Origin: Bacteroidales bacterium | GTDB lineage: Bacteria; Bacteroidota; Bacteroidia; Bacteroidales; UBA932 | Assembly: GCA_016282145.1 (NCBI GenBank) | Contig: JAEEJZ010000006.1 | Coordinates: 1 to 64,000 of the forward strand | Length of the DNA stretch: 64,000 bases | Reading direction: 5' to 3' | In this document: positions 16,651-25,572 of the stretch, piece after piece | Layout: each line of letters starts with the position of its first letter | Numbering within the stretch: position 1 is the first letter of the stretch | Program-made: the position numbers and the translations under genes | Notes under the pieces: model-generated | Told to the model about the DNA's origin: nothing | The model's database searches: none | What the model saw: only the letters and a program-made list of their open reading frames with translations

Positions 16651-17250
16651 CTACACAATGCCGGAAAAGCCCAGGAAGGCCATCGCCATAATACCCACGG
16701 TAATGAACGCGATGGGAAGGCCCTTGAAAGCCTTGGGGACGTCGTTGCCCGCCAGCTGCTCGCGCATACCGGCGAACAGGATCATCGCCAGACCGTAACC
16801 GAGCGAAGTCGCCAGGGCATAGACCGTCGCCTCGCCGAGGTTCATCAGGTGCGGCGCTCCGCCGAAACTGAACTCCTTGCTCACCACGGTAATCGCCACG
16901 CCCAGCACCGCACAGTTGGTGGTAATCAGGGGCAGGAAGATGCCCAGGGCCGCATAGAGCGAAGGGCTGGTCTTCTTGAGCACGATCTCCACCATCTGCA
17001 CCAGGGCCGCGATGACCAGGATAAAGGAAATGGTCTGCAGGAACTCCAGTCCGAGGGGCACCAATACATAGGTATTGAGCAGGTAGGTCACCACCGTCGC
17101 CAGGGTAATCACGAAGCAGACGGCTCCGGACATACCGGTGGCGGTGGACAGGCGGCTCGAAACCCCGAGGAAGGGACAGACGCCCAGGAACTGCGCCAGG
17201 ACGATATTATTGACGAAAATCGCCGATATGATAATCAGAAAATACTCCAT
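16651..17250 (-). CDS. rnfA: Rnf complex subunit A (ion-translocating ferredoxin:NAD oxidoreductase)
   Basis: This 199-residue integral membrane subunit has six hydrophobic segments. VNNIVLAQFLGVCPFLGVS near the N-terminus and LITTNCAVLGVAI in the middle are typical of RnfA/RsxA and carry the cysteines that bind the membrane iron-sulfur cluster together with RnfE. Rnf moves electrons between reduced ferredoxin and NAD while pumping ions. It is the last gene of the run rnfB-C-D-G-E-A, six bases after rnfE. Confidence 0.95.
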   Translation of the reverse strand: MEYFLIIISAIFVNNIVLAQFLGVCPFLGVSSRLSTATGMSGAVCFVITLATVVTYLLNTYVLVPLGLEFLQTISFILVIAALVQMVEIVLKKTSPSLYAALGIFLPLITTNCAVLGVAITVVSKEFSFGGAPHLMNLGEATVYALATSLGYGLAMILFAGMREQLAGNDVPKAFKGLPIAFITVGIMAMAFLGFSGIV

Positions 17251-17256
17251 AGCGCA

Positions 17257-17838
17257 CTACTTTTTAGCCAGTTTATTGAAAAGCACCAGCAGATAGCCCA
17301 GCACGAGGAAGGCGCCTGGCGCCATCACGAAGGCCAGGATACCGTCTCCGGCAAGGAATTTCCAGCCGAAAAGCGAACCGCTGCCCAGGATTTCGCGGAC
17401 CATGCCGATGACGGTCAGCGACAGCGTAAAGCCAATGCCGATGCCGATGCCGTCGAGGGCACTGTCCAGCGCACCGTTCTTACCGGCAAAGGCTTCGGCG
17501 CGGCCGAGCACGATGCAGTTCACCACGATCAGCGGAATAAAGAGGCCGAGCGTCGCATACACCTGGGGCACGTAGGCCTGCATCAGCAGCTGCAGCACGG
17601 TCACGAAGGTCGCAATCACGACGATATAGACAGGAATATGCACCTTGTCCGGCACCATCGGAGCGATGAGCGAAATCACGATATTGCTCAGTATCAGCAC
17701 GAACATCGTCGCGAGGCCCATCTCCAGGCCGTTCATCGCAGAAGTCGTGGTCGCCAGCGTCGGACACATACCGAGCACCAGCACGAAGGTGGGATTCTCT
17801 TTGACGAGGCCCCGGGTAATGATCGAAAACTTGCTCAT
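17257..17838 (-). CDS. rnfE: Rnf complex subunit E
   Basis: This is a 193-residue membrane subunit homologous to RnfA but inserted in opposite orientation. The start ITRGLVKENPTFVLVLGMCP and the segment FIPLIVVNCIVLGRAEAFA are the family signatures with the cluster cysteines. The ATG overlaps the rnfG stop by four bases, indicating coupled translation and equal subunit supply. Confidence 0.95.
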   Translation of the reverse strand: MSKFSIITRGLVKENPTFVLVLGMCPTLATTTSAMNGLEMGLATMFVLILSNIVISLIAPMVPDKVHIPVYIVVIATFVTVLQLLMQAYVPQVYATLGLFIPLIVVNCIVLGRAEAFAGKNGALDSALDGIGIGIGFTLSLTVIGMVREILGSGSLFGWKFLAGDGILAFVMAPGAFLVLGYLLVLFNKLAKK

Positions 17839-18407
17839 TGCTGCTCCTCCTGGATTTTGGCCACGGCCTGCACGGCGCAGGCCACGGCTTCCGCATAAGC
17901 GCGGGAGGTGATGGTAGAGGCGGTGATGGCGTCAACATCGCCGCCGTCCTTGCGGACCTTGAGCGTCCTGGAAGACGTGTCGAAGCCCTTGAACTGGTCA
18001 ATGAACTTCGCATCGGTCTCGCACTTGGCGCCCAGGCCGGGCGTCTCGCTGTGCGAAAGGACGCGGGTTGCGTGCACGACGCCGCCCGGTTCCACGCCGA
18101 CAAGCAGCGTCAGCGGGCCGCCGAAGCCGCTCACGGTGGATTTCACCGCCCAGCAGACCGCAGCAGTATCGCGCATCTGCACGTAGTATTCGTAGCTTTT
18201 CCCGTCCACTTCGACGGTCTGCGCCTCGGGATTGACTTCCCCTTCCGCAGGAAGCACGACGCTGAGCGCTTCCAGCAAAGCCTTGCGGGAAGCCTCCTCG
18301 ATGGGCGCTTTGGTCACCGCGTAGGTCCCGCCCAGGATGGCGGAACAGACCAGACAGACGCCGGTCAGGCACGCGGCCATATTGATCAGGGTAGATTTCG
18401 CCGCCAT
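17835..18407 (-). CDS. rnfG: Rnf complex subunit G (covalent FMN subunit)
   Basis: The 190-residue protein has one N-terminal membrane helix (MAACLTGVCLVCSAILGG) and a periplasmic FMN-binding domain. The motif that carries covalent FMN, usually SGAT-S/T, reads DAITASTITSRAY near residue 165, with the modifiable threonine kept. LSHSETPGLGAKCE is the other usual block. It sits between rnfD and rnfE with minimal spacing. Confidence 0.93.
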   Translation of the reverse strand: MAAKSTLINMAACLTGVCLVCSAILGGTYAVTKAPIEEASRKALLEALSVVLPAEGEVNPEAQTVEVDGKSYEYYVQMRDTAAVCWAVKSTVSGFGGPLTLLVGVEPGGVVHATRVLSHSETPGLGAKCETDAKFIDQFKGFDTSSRTLKVRKDGGDVDAITASTITSRAYAEAVACAVQAVAKIQEEQQ

Positions 18408-18409
18408 AC

Positions 18410-19378
18410 TCAGGCCCTCCCGTATTTGCGCGCGTGGAAAGCGCGGTTAAGCAGCGGCACGGCGCAGTTCATGATGAGGATCGCGAAAGACATACCCTCC
18501 GGATAGGAACCGAAGTAGCGGATCATCATCACAATCAAGCCGATGCCGATACCATAAATCACCCCGCCCCAGACGCTCATCGGCGAGGTCACGTAGTCCG
18601 TCGCCATAAAGAAGGCGCCCAGCAGCAGGCCGCCGGTCATGATATTGAACGCAGGACCGGTATAGACCGCCGGGTTGCAGAGGTGGAAAATGCCGGAAAT
18701 CAGCGCCACGCTGCCGATAATGGACAACGGAATCCAGGGCTTGACGACCTTGCGGCAAAGCAGGTAGATAAAGCCGAGGAGCAGCAGGCCGGCGGAAATT
18801 TCACCCGCGCTGCCGCCGATATCGAAGAAGAGGCGGTGATTGTCGGGATAACCCGCCGCCACCAGCGCATCCATTCCGCCCTCGGCATACACACCCAGGA
18901 GCGTAGCGCCGGAAATAGCGTCCGTCGCGTGGATGAAACCGGGCGTCGCCGTCCAGTCCGTCATCTGCTGCGGGAAGGAAATCAAAAGAAATACGCGCGC
19001 GGCGATCGCAGGGTTGAAGAGGTTCTGTCCCAGTCCGCCGAAACTCATTTTCGCTACGCCGATGGCGAAGAGCGCACCGATCACGGCAATCCACCAGGGA
19101 GTACTGGAAGGCAGGTTCATTACCAGCAGCAGACCCGTCACGGCAGCGGAAAGGTCAGCGACGGTGGAAGGCTTTTTGAGCATCCACTTCGTGATGGCCC
19201 ACTCGAAAAACACGCAGGCGGCGACGCCTACGGCAAGAAGCATCAGTTCAGACCAGCCATACACCAGGACGGAAACGATTTCCGCCGGAGCAAGCGCAAT
19301 GAGGACGTCGCGCATAATCTTCTGCGTGGACGCGCCGCTGCGGATGTGGGGGCTGGGGGATATCAGTAATTTTTCCAT
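18410..19378 (-). CDS. rnfD: Rnf complex subunit D
   Basis: This 322-residue membrane subunit has about nine to ten hydrophobic segments. SPSPHIRSGASTQKIMRDV at the start and DAISGATLLGVY (covalent FMN site) in the middle are diagnostic, as is the late PMSVWGGVIYGIGIGL block. It carries electrons in the membrane part of Rnf. It lies two bases upstream of rnfG and six downstream of rnfC. Confidence 0.95.
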   Translation of the reverse strand: MEKLLISPSPHIRSGASTQKIMRDVLIALAPAEIVSVLVYGWSELMLLAVGVAACVFFEWAITKWMLKKPSTVADLSAAVTGLLLVMNLPSSTPWWIAVIGALFAIGVAKMSFGGLGQNLFNPAIAARVFLLISFPQQMTDWTATPGFIHATDAISGATLLGVYAEGGMDALVAAGYPDNHRLFFDIGGSAGEISAGLLLLGFIYLLCRKVVKPWIPLSIIGSVALISGIFHLCNPAVYTGPAFNIMTGGLLLGAFFMATDYVTSPMSVWGGVIYGIGIGLIVMMIRYFGSYPEGMSFAILIMNCAVPLLNRAFHARKYGRA

Positions 19379-19384
19379 GGCTGG

Positions 19385-20743
19385 CTATTGTTTTTGTGCC
19401 GCGGCACGGGCGCGGATGGCTCCGATCACCTGGCCTTTTGCAATACGGAAACGGTCCAGCAGCGGGATATTCGCCGGACAGGAATAAATGCAGCAGCCGC
19501 ATTCGATGCAGTCCTGGACGGCATTCGCCTCGAGCGCTTCCAGGTCGCCCGCCTTGCAGAGGCGGTTCAGCAGGAACGGCTCCAGTCCCATCGGACAGGC
19601 ATCGGCGCAGCGGCCGCAGCGGATACAGGCGGAAGCCTCCTTGCGGACGGTAGACGGCGCATCGAGGTAGAGCACGGAAGAGGAGCCCTTGACCGTCGTC
19701 GCATCGACATTCGCAATGGCCTTACCCATCATCGGACCGCCGCTGACGAGTTTGGCAGCGCCTTCCGGCACTCCCCCCGCCTGCTCGATGATGAACGAGA
19801 GGGGCGTACCGATGCGGTAGAGGTAATTGTGCTGCTTCTCTGCGGGAAGCATTGCCCCGGTAACGGTCAGCACATTGGTAATCAGCGGCTTATTCTTCTG
19901 CACCGCCTCATAGACGGCCAGTGAGGTACCGACATTCTGCACCACGGCTCCGGCATCGATGGGCAGGGCGCCCGAACGGACTTCCCGGCGCATCACCGCG
20001 GCAATCAACTGTTTTTCTCCGCCCTGCGGATATTTCTTGCGCAGCACGGCGACTTCGATATCCGCCAGGCCGAGTTCCGCGATGGCCGCACGCATCACTT
20101 TCACCGCTTCGGGCTTGTTCTCCTCGATACCCACGACGCAGCGGCAGCCGCCGAGGGCCTTCTGCATCAGCGCGGCGCCGATCAGGATTTCCTTCGGGCG
20201 CTCCAGCATAATGCGGTAGTCGCTGGTAAGATACGGTTCGCACTCCGTTCCGTTCAGGATCAGGCATTCCGCTTTCTTGCCCGGAGGGGGCGCAAGTTTC
20301 ACGTGGGTAGGGAAAGTGGCGCCGCCGAGTCCCACCACACCGCAGGCCTTGACCTTTTCGATGATGGCGGAGGGATCGTCGGGGATGGCGGTCACGAGCG
20401 TATCGCTCAGGTCGATGCCTTCCATCCATTCATCCCCCTCCACGGCAATCTCTATGTGCATCACGGAGTTACCGGCCAGATCCTTGCGCGGAGCGATGGA
20501 CTTGACCGTTCCGGAGGCCGGGGCGTGCACGAAAGCGGAGATGAATCCGCCCGGCTCCGCGATGACCTGTCCGGTCTTTACGCTGTCCCCTACCGCGACG
20601 ATGGGTTTGGCAGGAGCGCCAAGGTGCTGGGCCATCGACACATAGACCACAGCAGGCAGCGGAAGGACCTCGATGGGACGCTCCGCCGCAAATTTACTGT
20701 CGTGCGGATGGACTCCGCCGATGGGAAATGTAATTTTACGCAT
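19385..20743 (-). CDS. rnfC: Rnf complex subunit C (NADH/FMN and iron-sulfur subunit)
   Basis: This 452-residue peripheral subunit handles NAD(H). It starts with the RnfC barrel-sandwich region (GGVHPHDSKF), has the nucleotide-binding segment VVGLGGATFPTHVKL, and ends with two [4Fe-4S] motifs, CIRCGRCADACPMG and CIECGCCIYSCPANIP. Its ATG overlaps the rnfB stop by eight bases. Confidence 0.95.
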   Translation of the reverse strand: MRKITFPIGGVHPHDSKFAAERPIEVLPLPAVVYVSMAQHLGAPAKPIVAVGDSVKTGQVIAEPGGFISAFVHAPASGTVKSIAPRKDLAGNSVMHIEIAVEGDEWMEGIDLSDTLVTAIPDDPSAIIEKVKACGVVGLGGATFPTHVKLAPPPGKKAECLILNGTECEPYLTSDYRIMLERPKEILIGAALMQKALGGCRCVVGIEENKPEAVKVMRAAIAELGLADIEVAVLRKKYPQGGEKQLIAAVMRREVRSGALPIDAGAVVQNVGTSLAVYEAVQKNKPLITNVLTVTGAMLPAEKQHNYLYRIGTPLSFIIEQAGGVPEGAAKLVSGGPMMGKAIANVDATTVKGSSSVLYLDAPSTVRKEASACIRCGRCADACPMGLEPFLLNRLCKAGDLEALEANAVQDCIECGCCIYSCPANIPLLDRFRIAKGQVIGAIRARAAAQKQ

Positions 20744-21617
20744 TGGCTGCCTCCTTTCTCTTGCGGATCCTTTCCTTTACCGCATCCTTGTCCAGCGGCT
20801 TGGGGAAGCCCACGCCGTGGATGGCTCCGGTCGGGCACATCGCCTCGCATTCGCGGCAAAGTTTGCACTTGCTAAAGTCGATGTAGGATACATTGTTTTC
20901 AAATACGATGGCGCCGTGCGTACAGGTCCGGAAGCACATTCCGCAGCCGATGCACGCGTTGGCGCAGGCCTTTTTGGCCACCGGCCCCTTGTCGCGGTTG
21001 CGGCAGGCCACGAACTCGCGCATACCGCGCGGGCCCTTGTTGCGCAGTTCCAGCAGCGTCCGCGGACAGGCCTTGACGCAGGCGCCGCAGGCGGTGCATT
21101 TCTCTTCGTCGATTTCGGGAAGCAGGGTGTCCGGATTGATTTTCAGCGCGCCGAAGGCACAGGCCGCCTCACAGTCCCCGCAACCGAGGCATCCGTAGGC
21201 ACAGAGCGTATCTCCGGCATAAAGGCTTGCCTTGACCCGGCAGGAAGCCAGCCCGTCGTAAACATTCACGCGCGGGCGCGCCTCGCAACTGCCGTTGCAG
21301 CGCAGGACTGCCACCTGAGGGGCCTTTTCCTGCAGTTCAAAGCCAAGGATCGCAGCCACTTGCTGCATGACCGCATTCCCGCCGACAGGGCAGAAATGCT
21401 TTTCCAAGTCCGGTGCCGCTACCGCCGATGAAGCGAAAGCCCGGCAGCCGGCAAATCCACAGCCGCCGCAATTCGCACCGGGGAGCGTCTTCTCTATCTC
21501 GTCGATGCGGGGGTCCTCCTCCACCTTGAATTTCTTCGCAATGAAGAAAAGGACCACGGCAAGGACCAGCCCCAGACCCGAAAGAATCAGTATCGTCCAA
21601 AGGATCGTACCAGTCAT
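20736..21617 (-). CDS. rnfB: Rnf complex subunit B (ferredoxin-like electron entry subunit)
   Basis: The 293-residue subunit has an N-terminal membrane helix, a four-cysteine Fe-S domain (PGANCGGCGFAGCRAF), and several ferredoxin motifs including CLGCGDCEAACAFG, CTACGACVKACP, CIGCGMCFRTC and CKLCRECEAMCP. It is the likely entry site for electrons from ferredoxin. It heads the rnf genes and overlaps rseC by four bases. Confidence 0.95.
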   Translation of the reverse strand: MTGTILWTILILSGLGLVLAVVLFFIAKKFKVEEDPRIDEIEKTLPGANCGGCGFAGCRAFASSAVAAPDLEKHFCPVGGNAVMQQVAAILGFELQEKAPQVAVLRCNGSCEARPRVNVYDGLASCRVKASLYAGDTLCAYGCLGCGDCEAACAFGALKINPDTLLPEIDEEKCTACGACVKACPRTLLELRNKGPRGMREFVACRNRDKGPVAKKACANACIGCGMCFRTCTHGAIVFENNVSYIDFSKCKLCRECEAMCPTGAIHGVGFPKPLDKDAVKERIRKRKEAANA

Positions 21618-22045
21618 TGTTTTTTGGTTATAGCAGTGATATAAAATGAGTAGTCGTTACGCAGGCGGTCCCGCATCATGCGCAGGACCAGATAATACAG
21701 GGCGACGGCAGCGAGGGCGGAAAGGCCGGCGGTCAGTTCCGCTACGCCGAGGGCGGTCAGGCCCAGCAGCACGGCAAGCAGCACGAAAAGCGGCACGACA
21801 TAGGCGAGCCACACCGCCTTGAAACCCATCGTCCGGCGCAGGACCAGATTCACCTCATCCCCCTCGCGAAAGGAAGTATAATGCCGTGTAGGCAGTTCCA
21901 GCACCTTTTTCTGGATTTCCGACATCCCGCACACCGCGGCGGCGTGACAGGAACCGCAGGCGGCTTCCGAGAGGATTTCCACCGTCGTGAATTCGGGGGT
22001 AATGGAGATAATCCGCCCCTTGTGTGAAACCTCCTCCCCTACCAT
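21614..22045 (-). CDS. RseC/MucC-family membrane protein
   Basis: The 143-residue protein has an N-terminal cytosolic part with the cysteine pair region CGSCHAAAVCGMSE and two membrane helices (about 77-120). This is the SoxR-reducing system protein RseC plan. RseC homologues are commonly encoded with rnf/rsx genes and help reduce or regulate redox partners. It starts within the 3' end of dnaB and overlaps rnfB by four bases, so dnaB, rseC and rnf may share a transcript. Confidence 0.88.
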   Translation of the reverse strand: MVGEEVSHKGRIISITPEFTTVEILSEAACGSCHAAAVCGMSEIQKKVLELPTRHYTSFREGDEVNLVLRRTMGFKAVWLAYVVPLFVLLAVLLGLTALGVAELTAGLSALAAVALYYLVLRMMRDRLRNDYSFYITAITKKQ

Positions 22046-23499
22046 TGCTCGCTGCTGTTATTCATCGAGGACTCGACCATGCGGCCCGCCTGAACGTCCA
22101 GGGCATCCTCTGTATCCATGAATTTCACCTCCGCGGAGCGGAAGATCATGTCGATATCGCAAGTTTCGCCGTTGCGGTGCTTGGCGATGATGATCTGCGC
22201 GCGGCCGCGGTCCTCCTCGCTCTCCGACAGGCCCATATAGTCGGGACGGTGGATGAAGAGCACCATATCGGCATCCTGCTCGATGGAGCCGGATTCGCGC
22301 AGGTCGCTCAGGATGGGTTTGCCATTGCCGCCCTGACGCTGCACGGACTGGCGGGAAAGCTGGGACAGTGCGATGATCGGCACGTCCAGTTCCTTCGCCG
22401 TCGCCTTGAGCGTACGGGAAATCGCCGCCACTTCCTGTTCGCGCATGCCGCGCAGTTCGGCGGGCCCCTGGATCAGCTGCAGATAATCGACGACGATGAG
22501 GCGTACGCCCTTGTTCTTCACCAGGTTCTTGGCCTTGGTGCGGAATTCCGTCAATTGGATGGAAGGGGTATCGTCGATGTAGAGCGGAGACTCCATCAGA
22601 TGCTTGAGCCGGTAATCCAGCTGCTCCCACTCGTAGTTTTCGAGTTTGCGCATACCCTTGATCTTGTCTGCGCCGAGCCCGGATTCGCTGGTCATCAGTC
22701 GCTTGACCAATTGCAGGGCGGACATTTCCAGCGAGAAGAAGGCCACGGGCATATGCGCGTCGACGGCAGCGTTGCGCGCCAGGTTCAGCGCGAAGGCGGT
22801 CTTACCCACGGAAGGACGGGCCGCCAGGATAATCAGGTCCGAACGCTGCCAGCCCATCGTCACCTTATCCAGGGAACGGAAGCCCGAAGGAACCCCGCTC
22901 AGGCCCTCGCGGCCCTGCAGTTCCTGGATATCCGCCATCGCCTCGTTGATGAGGCTGCCGATGTCCTGAACCTCCTTGCGGATGTTGCTGCGGATGGCGT
23001 CGTAAACCTTGGTCTGCGCCTCGTCGATGAGCACGTCCACATTCACGGAATCGTCGTAGGCGTTCTTCAGGATGTGGATGGAGGCGCTGATCAGGTCGCG
23101 CTGGATGGTCTTCTGCTTGAGGATGCCGATGTAGGATTCCATATGCGCCGCCGCGCCCACCTTCATGGAAAGGTTGGTCAGCGCGACGGGCCCGCCCACG
23201 GCCTCGAGGTTGCCGAGCGCCTTGAGACGGGTACTGACCGTAATGATATCGACGGAGCTGTGCTCGGTGACGAGTTTCGCTATCGCCTCAAAAACCATCC
23301 GGTGCTTGGGGTCGCAGAAACTCGACGCGCTGAGTTCCTCCATCGCCAAATCCACGCAGGACGGCTCGAGGAGCATCGCACCGAGGACCCCTTCTTCGGC
23401 TTCAAGGGCTTGAGGAGGCACATTGCCTATCTCAAGCCCCAGACCGGCGACATTCACAGTTTCCTGTGCGCGCCTCCTCTTTGCAGCGCTATCGGCCAT
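22039..23499 (-). CDS. dnaB: Replicative DNA helicase DnaB
   Basis: The hexameric helicase unwinds DNA at the replication fork. The 486 residues include the N-terminal scaffold (PPQALEAEEGVLGAMLLEP), the Walker A motif ARPSVGKTAFALNLARNAA, and the RecA-fold motifs VDYLQLIQGP, ALSQLSRQS and DLRESGSIEQDADMV. The open frame continues upstream, but the ATG at 23499 gives the normal DnaB start and overlaps the stop of the zinc-ribbon gene by one base. No inteins or insertions are seen. Confidence 0.96.
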   Translation of the reverse strand: MADSAAKRRRAQETVNVAGLGLEIGNVPPQALEAEEGVLGAMLLEPSCVDLAMEELSASSFCDPKHRMVFEAIAKLVTEHSSVDIITVSTRLKALGNLEAVGGPVALTNLSMKVGAAAHMESYIGILKQKTIQRDLISASIHILKNAYDDSVNVDVLIDEAQTKVYDAIRSNIRKEVQDIGSLINEAMADIQELQGREGLSGVPSGFRSLDKVTMGWQRSDLIILAARPSVGKTAFALNLARNAAVDAHMPVAFFSLEMSALQLVKRLMTSESGLGADKIKGMRKLENYEWEQLDYRLKHLMESPLYIDDTPSIQLTEFRTKAKNLVKNKGVRLIVVDYLQLIQGPAELRGMREQEVAAISRTLKATAKELDVPIIALSQLSRQSVQRQGGNGKPILSDLRESGSIEQDADMVLFIHRPDYMGLSESEEDRGRAQIIIAKHRNGETCDIDMIFRSAEVKFMDTEDALDVQAGRMVESSMNNSSEQW

Positions 23500-24314
23500 C
23501 AGAGTTGATCGCTGACGATGATGCGGCCGCAGTGCTCGCAGATCACCAGCGTCTTGCCGGAAGCGATATCGATGAGCCGCTGCGGGGTAATGGTATTGAA
23601 GCAACCGCCGCAGGAGTTCTCGTTGCACACGGTTACCACCGCGAGGTGGTTGTGCACGCTGTTCTTGATGCGGTTATAGGCGCTGAGCGTACGCTCGTCC
23701 AGCACAGCGGCCAGGGCGTCGCGCTTTTCAGTGAGCGCGGCTTCCTCCTTGGCGGTGGACTCGACGATGCTCTCCAGTTCTTCGCGCTTGGCCGCGAGAT
23801 CCTGCTCGCGGACGGCGATCTTCTCGGCAAGGGCCTCGATATCGGCCTTGCGGGCCTCGATCGCATCCTTCGCGTCGCCGATGTTCTTCTCGGCAATCTG
23901 ACGCAGCAGGCCCTGGTTCTCGAGTTCCTTGTTGATGGAATCGAACTCACGGCTGTTGGAGACGTTGTTCAGCTGCTGCTGGTATTTTGCGATATCGGCA
24001 TCGATTTCCACGATCTGCTTCTTCTCGGATTCGATGCGCTCGCCGTAACCGGCGATCAGTTCCTCCAGATGCGCCGACTTGGCCTTCAGCGCGCCGACTT
24101 CGTCCTCGAGGACGGCAACCTCGGCGGGCAGGGAGCCGCGCAGTTGTACCAGCTCCTCGATCGCGTTGTCCGCCTTCTGAAGCTGATAGAGGGTTTTCAG
24201 TTTTTCCTGTACGGAAGCCTCCGAGTCCGCGAAATTCTTCTGCAGGGACACGAAAGTTTCACGCTCGTCAATCATGGGTGCAAGCACCTTCTGGGTTTTC
24301 TTGGTGGTGGCCAT
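23499..24314 (-). CDS. Coiled-coil C4 zinc-ribbon protein
   Basis: The 271-residue cytosolic protein is mostly a long coiled coil (about 25-200) with heptad-rich Glu/Lys/Leu. A C-terminal zinc ribbon has two cysteine pairs (CNENSCGGC and CEHCGRI). This is the widespread C4-type zinc-ribbon family next to RNA- and DNA-handling genes; nucleic-acid binding is presumed, but the exact role is unknown. A TATCTTCG at 24358-24351, close to the -7 consensus, lies upstream. Confidence 0.85.
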   Translation of the reverse strand: MATTKKTQKVLAPMIDERETFVSLQKNFADSEASVQEKLKTLYQLQKADNAIEELVQLRGSLPAEVAVLEDEVGALKAKSAHLEELIAGYGERIESEKKQIVEIDADIAKYQQQLNNVSNSREFDSINKELENQGLLRQIAEKNIGDAKDAIEARKADIEALAEKIAVREQDLAAKREELESIVESTAKEEAALTEKRDALAAVLDERTLSAYNRIKNSVHNHLAVVTVCNENSCGGCFNTITPQRLIDIASGKTLVICEHCGRIIVSDQL

Positions 24315-24376
24315 TATCTTGTGTTTTGTATTTCAATGCGTATTAGAGGGCGAAGATAACAATTTTTCCCGGACTT

Positions 24377-24694
24377 TTACAACATTTTCTTGATTTCCGT
24401 CAACTGCGCCCGGATGGCCTTGAGCGAATCAAGCACTTTGACCGGCGCGGCGACCTTCGCCTTCTCCCCGCTCATCGCCCGCATGGCCCCGTCCAGCGTA
24501 AGACCCTTTTCCTTGACCAGGTAATGCACCTGGCGCAGGGTCTCGATGTCGGAAGCCGTGTATTGGCGGTTGCCCTTGCCGCTTCTGGAGGGCTTGATAA
24601 AACGGGAGAAATAGTTGGACCAGTATCGGATGAGCGATACGGGTTCCGAGAGCTGTTCGGCGACTTCTCCGATGGAATAGTATAGTTTTTCCAT
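24377..24694 (-). CDS. MerR-family transcriptional regulator
   Basis: The short regulator has 105 residues. The N-terminal winged helix (YYSIGEVAEQLSEPVSLIRY, then RKGNRQYTASDIETLRQV-like residues) is typical of MerR proteins, which bind palindromic spacer DNA in promoters. The C-terminal part is brief and lacks metal-binding cysteines, so no ligand can be suggested. It starts on the stop codon of the upstream M23 peptidase gene, sharing one base. Confidence 0.88.
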   Translation of the reverse strand: MEKLYYSIGEVAEQLSEPVSLIRYWSNYFSRFIKPSRSGKGNRQYTASDIETLRQVHYLVKEKGLTLDGAMRAMSGEKAKVAAPVKVLDSLKAIRAQLTEIKKML

Positions 24695-25572
24695 TAATCT
24701 AATGATTGTCCGGTATTGGTTGTCATAAACAATATGTTGGCGTAGTCCCAGGGGGCGACATCCAGGAAGAAGAAATGCACCGGGTCCAGGCGATGGCCGT
24801 CCCGCTCGATCTCATAGTGCAGATGCGGCGCAAAGGCCGCTCCGCTCATCCCCAGCCCGCCGATTTTCTGGCCGCGGCGGACACGCTGTCCCTTGACGAC
24901 GAAGATATCGTCCAGGTGCGTGTACCGGGTAAGGTAATCGCCCGCGTGGGAAATCTCCACATAATGGCCCGGACCGCTGCGCAGGCGCGCCACTGCCGTC
25001 ACCACTCCGTCCGCCGTCGCATACACGGGTTCGCCGCGGAAGGCGATGAGGTCCAGGCCGCCGTGCAGCCGGGTCTTCGAATAGACGGGACTGAGTTTTT
25101 CTCCCACGGAGGCGCCGTACTGCGAGGGCTGCAGCCCCTGCAGCGGCAGTTTGAGCGGCGGACAGACAAAGTCTTCGCCGCAGACCAGGGCGGTAATCTC
25201 CCGCAGGGAAGCATCTACGGCCGCGCTGCGTTCCAGCAGGCGGTCCGCCTTGTCACGGGTATAGCGGACCAGTTGATAGTTGGGGATGGTGTCGTTCCCA
25301 TAGAGGAAGCCCAGCGACGAGACCGGGTCCGCCTGGGGTGCTGGCGTCTTGAAAATCCCCCGGAAAAGGGAATCGTCCAGTTCGCAAAGTTCCTCCACTT
25401 CCCCCTCCAGTACGCGCACCCGGCTTTCCAGCTGGGGAACGACGGTCTCGTAATACGCGGTCTCCCGTCGCAGACGCCGCTGCGCCACGCTGTCGTGCAG
25501 CAGGGCGTAGGCCAGATAAATCAGGCCTGCAAGCACCAGGGATGCCAAAAATATCAGGATGGGGCGTTTCAT
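24694..25572 (-). CDS. M23-family metallopeptidase (first of a tandem pair)
   Basis: The 292-residue envelope protein has an N-terminal membrane anchor or signal (ILIFLASLVLAGLIYLAYAL), a coiled-coil segment and a C-terminal M23 (LytM) domain at about 165-280. The zinc ligands are present in HGGLDL and HLHYE, with GPGHYVEISHAG between them. Such enzymes cut peptidoglycan cross-bridges or act in division and cell shape. It overlaps the upstream M23 paralogue by four bases. Confidence 0.9.
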   Translation of the reverse strand: MKRPILIFLASLVLAGLIYLAYALLHDSVAQRRLRRETAYYETVVPQLESRVRVLEGEVEELCELDDSLFRGIFKTPAPQADPVSSLGFLYGNDTIPNYQLVRYTRDKADRLLERSAAVDASLREITALVCGEDFVCPPLKLPLQGLQPSQYGASVGEKLSPVYSKTRLHGGLDLIAFRGEPVYATADGVVTAVARLRSGPGHYVEISHAGDYLTRYTHLDDIFVVKGQRVRRGQKIGGLGMSGAAFAPHLHYEIERDGHRLDPVHFFFLDVAPWDYANILFMTTNTGQSLD

